Of a stretch of 6,947 nucleotides of DNA, positions 6,036-6,947 are shown piece by piece (the stretch's first letter is position 1; each line of letters begins with the position of its first letter). Position numbers and translations under genes: made by a program. The notes under the pieces were generated by a model. It did not search any database. It was not told the origin of the DNA and saw only the letters and a list, made by a program, of their open reading frames with translations. This DNA comes from Candidatus Woesearchaeota archaeon (GTDB taxonomy: Archaea; Nanobdellota; Nanobdellia; Woesearchaeales; GW2011-AR4). The DNA lies in the NCBI GenBank assembly GCA_016185875.1, contig JACPMS010000003.1:1-6947 (forward strand). The letters run 5' to 3'.

Positions 6036-6186
6036 TGTTTCTATCGTTTTCACTACATAGTCGTAAAATAATCATTTTCTGGGCTCTGTCAAAAAATTGC
6101 TGTTTAATGTTCATCAAAACTTTAAATTTTTTCCATATAGTAAAGAATATTAACCATTCTTAATTTGCCTATATCCAATCGAAATC

Positions 6187-6197
6187 TTTAAATATAA
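6187..6197 (+). promoter_or_regulatory. Candidate TATA box for the antiporter gene
   Basis: TTTAAATATAA preceded by CGAAATC is the best plus-strand TATA/BRE candidate between 6040 and 6335. Transcription would start near 6217, leaving a leader of roughly 120 nt, unusually long for this window. A closer start cannot be excluded because the region 6222-6250 is also AT-rich. Confidence 0.4.
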
Positions 6198-6216
6198 GTT
6201 CTTACCCTTTCCAGAA

Positions 6217-6245
6217 ACTAATATACATTTTTGTATACTAATATA
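6217..6245. repeat. Palindrome with 20-base-spaced direct repeat upstream of the antiporter
   Basis: ACTAATATA occurs at 6217-6225 and again at 6237-6245, exactly 20 bases apart, about two helical turns. Between and partly overlapping them is the perfect inverted repeat TATACA/TGTATA (6222-6227 and 6232-6237) around TTTT. It lies at the predicted transcript start and is a candidate operator; the AT-rich context lowers certainty. Confidence 0.4.
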
Positions 6246-6286
6246 GATAAAAACGTAAATTTTGAACTAAGAACATAAAGAACGTT

Positions 6287-6316
6287 GGGGCATTAGATTT
6301 AGCTGTCTACTGCCCT
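6287..6316 (+). ncRNA. Hairpin in the antiporter leader
   Basis: GGGGCA (6287-6292) pairs with TGCCCT (6311-6316), five Watson-Crick pairs plus one G-U. After a single T/C mismatch, TAGA (6294-6297) pairs with TCTA (6306-6309) around an 8-base loop. The stem ends 18 bases before the TTG start. It is the most GC-rich part of an otherwise AT-rich region and could be a regulatory leader structure. It matches no riboswitch class I can name. Confidence 0.4.
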
Positions 6317-6334
6317 GAAAAAGAGCGTGTTAAA

Positions 6335-6947
6335 TTGGCAACTGAACTTATCAGCTTAGGAATACTTTTCTTATGCGCTATAATAGGCGGCATAATAGCA
6401 ACAAGATTCAAGCAGCCTGCTGTATTTGGCTTGCTGCTAGTCGGCGCAGTCATAGGCCCAAATTCGCTAAATCTTGTAAAAGACGCTAATATGATAAGGA
6501 TGATGGCAGACTTTGGCGCAATACTCCTTCTTTTCATAATAGGGCTTGAATTTGACGTTTCAAAACTAATGAAGTTAGGCGCAAGATCAATCCTGATAGG
6601 GCTTTTGAAATTTGCAATAGTGCTGTTTTTCGGCTACGAGACAACATTGCTTCTCGGCTTCAGCTCAAAGGTTGCATTATTTGTTGGGGTTATCCTCTCT
6701 TTCAGCAGCACAGTTGTCGTCATCAAGGTTCTTGAGCAGAAGGAGATGTTCAGCAGAAGGGAAGTGCCTTTGCTCATTGCTGTGCTTATCATAGAGGATG
6801 TGATTGCTGTACTGGCTCTTACATTTTTCTCAGGAGTAAAAGGCTCAAGCCTTAGCTTGGTATCCACATTCGAGCATATTGTTTTCTCAATAGCAATACT
6901 TGTATTTGCATATCTGGTAATGATGAAAATCTTAAGGTACGGAATAA
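6335..6947 (+). CDS. CPA2-family monovalent cation/proton antiporter, N-terminal part, cut by window edge
   Basis: The frame is open to the last base, giving 204 residues of a membrane exchanger of the Kef/NapA-like CPA2 family (Na+ or K+ against H+), normally about 380 residues for the membrane domain, sometimes followed by TrkA-N. Visible family landmarks are TM1 (4-22), TM2 with FGLLLVGAVIGPNSL (31-45), TM3 with FGAILLLFIIGLEFD (60-74), the broken-helix segment with SFSSTVVVIKVLEQ (122-135) and the motif LIIEDVIAVLAL (151-162). The Asp155 of that motif corresponds to the ion-binding aspartate, with Glu154 where many members have Gln or Asp. The start is uncertain: TTG 6335 gives the usual length before TM1 and is the only standard start codon in the correct frame. 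The frame is open back to 6266 with no ATG, GTG or TTG. Family confident; ion specificity not readable. Confidence 0.88.
   Translation, partial: MATELISLGILFLCAIIGGIIATRFKQPAVFGLLLVGAVIGPNSLNLVKDANMIRMMADFGAILLLFIIGLEFDVSKLMKLGARSILIGLLKFAIVLFFGYETTLLLGFSSKVALFVGVILSFSSTVVVIKVLEQKEMFSRREVPLLIAVLIIEDVIAVLALTFFSGVKGSSLSLVSTFEHIVFSIAILVFAYLVMMKILRYGI

Larger units (their letters stand above)
6036..6334. other. AT-rich intergenic region between divergent genes
   Basis: No supportable gene lies here. From left to right it holds a short sequence like the end of an IS6-family element (GGGCTCTGTCAAAAAA, 6081-6096). Next come nested 6-base inverted repeats: ATATAG/CTATAT at 6135-6140 and 6169-6174, enclosing AAGAAT/ATTCTT at 6143-6148 and 6156-6161. 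These are followed by a plus-strand TATA-like box (6187-6197), a palindrome with a flanking direct repeat (6217-6245), and a hairpin (6287-6316) just upstream of the antiporter start. Confidence 0.5.

Noticed and set aside
6307..6867. Minus-strand frames of 76 and 77 codons
   Set aside because: They are antisense shadows of the CPA2 antiporter, whose membrane motifs are clear.
1..6947. CRISPR array, rRNA, complete insertion sequence or defence cluster
   Set aside because: No regularly spaced repeats, no transposase or Cas motifs and no rRNA signatures were seen; the toxin-antitoxin pair is the only mobile or defence-type module.

Overview
The window looks like chromosomal DNA from a small-genome archaeon, most likely a DPANN lineage of the Woesearchaeota/Pacearchaeota type. 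The evidence is an archaeal-type ribosomal protein L10e, TATA boxes about 25-30 nt upstream of the start codons of several genes (leaderless or near-leaderless transcripts), archaeal GGTGA-type ribosome binding sites on two genes, a DUF2683/RelE-type toxin-antitoxin pair, and a pilin-like membrane-anchored protein. The lineage is an inference from protein style; no 16S rRNA or other phylogenetic marker was tested.

Layout, left to right. (1) Positions 1-490, minus strand: the N-terminal 163 residues of a pilin-like or Ig-like surface protein that runs off the left edge. (2) Positions 491-723: a divergent intergenic region with both promoters and, between them, three consecutive near-perfect hairpins. 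(3) Positions 724-1248, plus: ribosomal protein L10e (uL16). (4) Positions 1292-2347, plus: an MscS-family mechanosensitive channel, more AT-rich than its neighbours. (5) Positions 2348-4680, minus: a large Asn-rich protein with a coiled-coil-like N-terminal region, a six-cysteine cluster and a C-terminal lipase-like alpha/beta-hydrolase with a full candidate triad. Its stop codon abuts the MscS stop with no base between them. Its first 15 codons are in a different frame from the rest, so as sequenced the gene is frameshifted. (6) Positions 4810-5311, minus: a RelE-like toxin preceded by a DUF2683-like antitoxin, with a palindrome beside the TATA box. (7) Positions 5401-5562, minus: a short hydrophobic reading frame with no normal start codon. 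(8) Positions 5559-6002, minus: an unrecognised 147-residue protein with a probable winged helix. (9) Positions 6003-6334: an AT-rich intergenic region with promoters, inverted repeats and one short match to an insertion-sequence end. (10) Positions 6335 to the end, plus: the N-terminal 204 residues of a CPA2-type monovalent cation/proton antiporter.

The genes do not form one pathway. The shared theme is the cell envelope and ion or osmotic balance (pilin-like protein, MscS channel, hydrolase, CPA2 antiporter), with a toxin-antitoxin module and an orphan gene between them, a pattern common in accessory regions. I do not see a clearly new multi-gene system. The points most worth a second look are the triple hairpin, the repairable frameshift with its cysteine cluster, the start-less small membrane ORF, and the structured leader of the antiporter gene.
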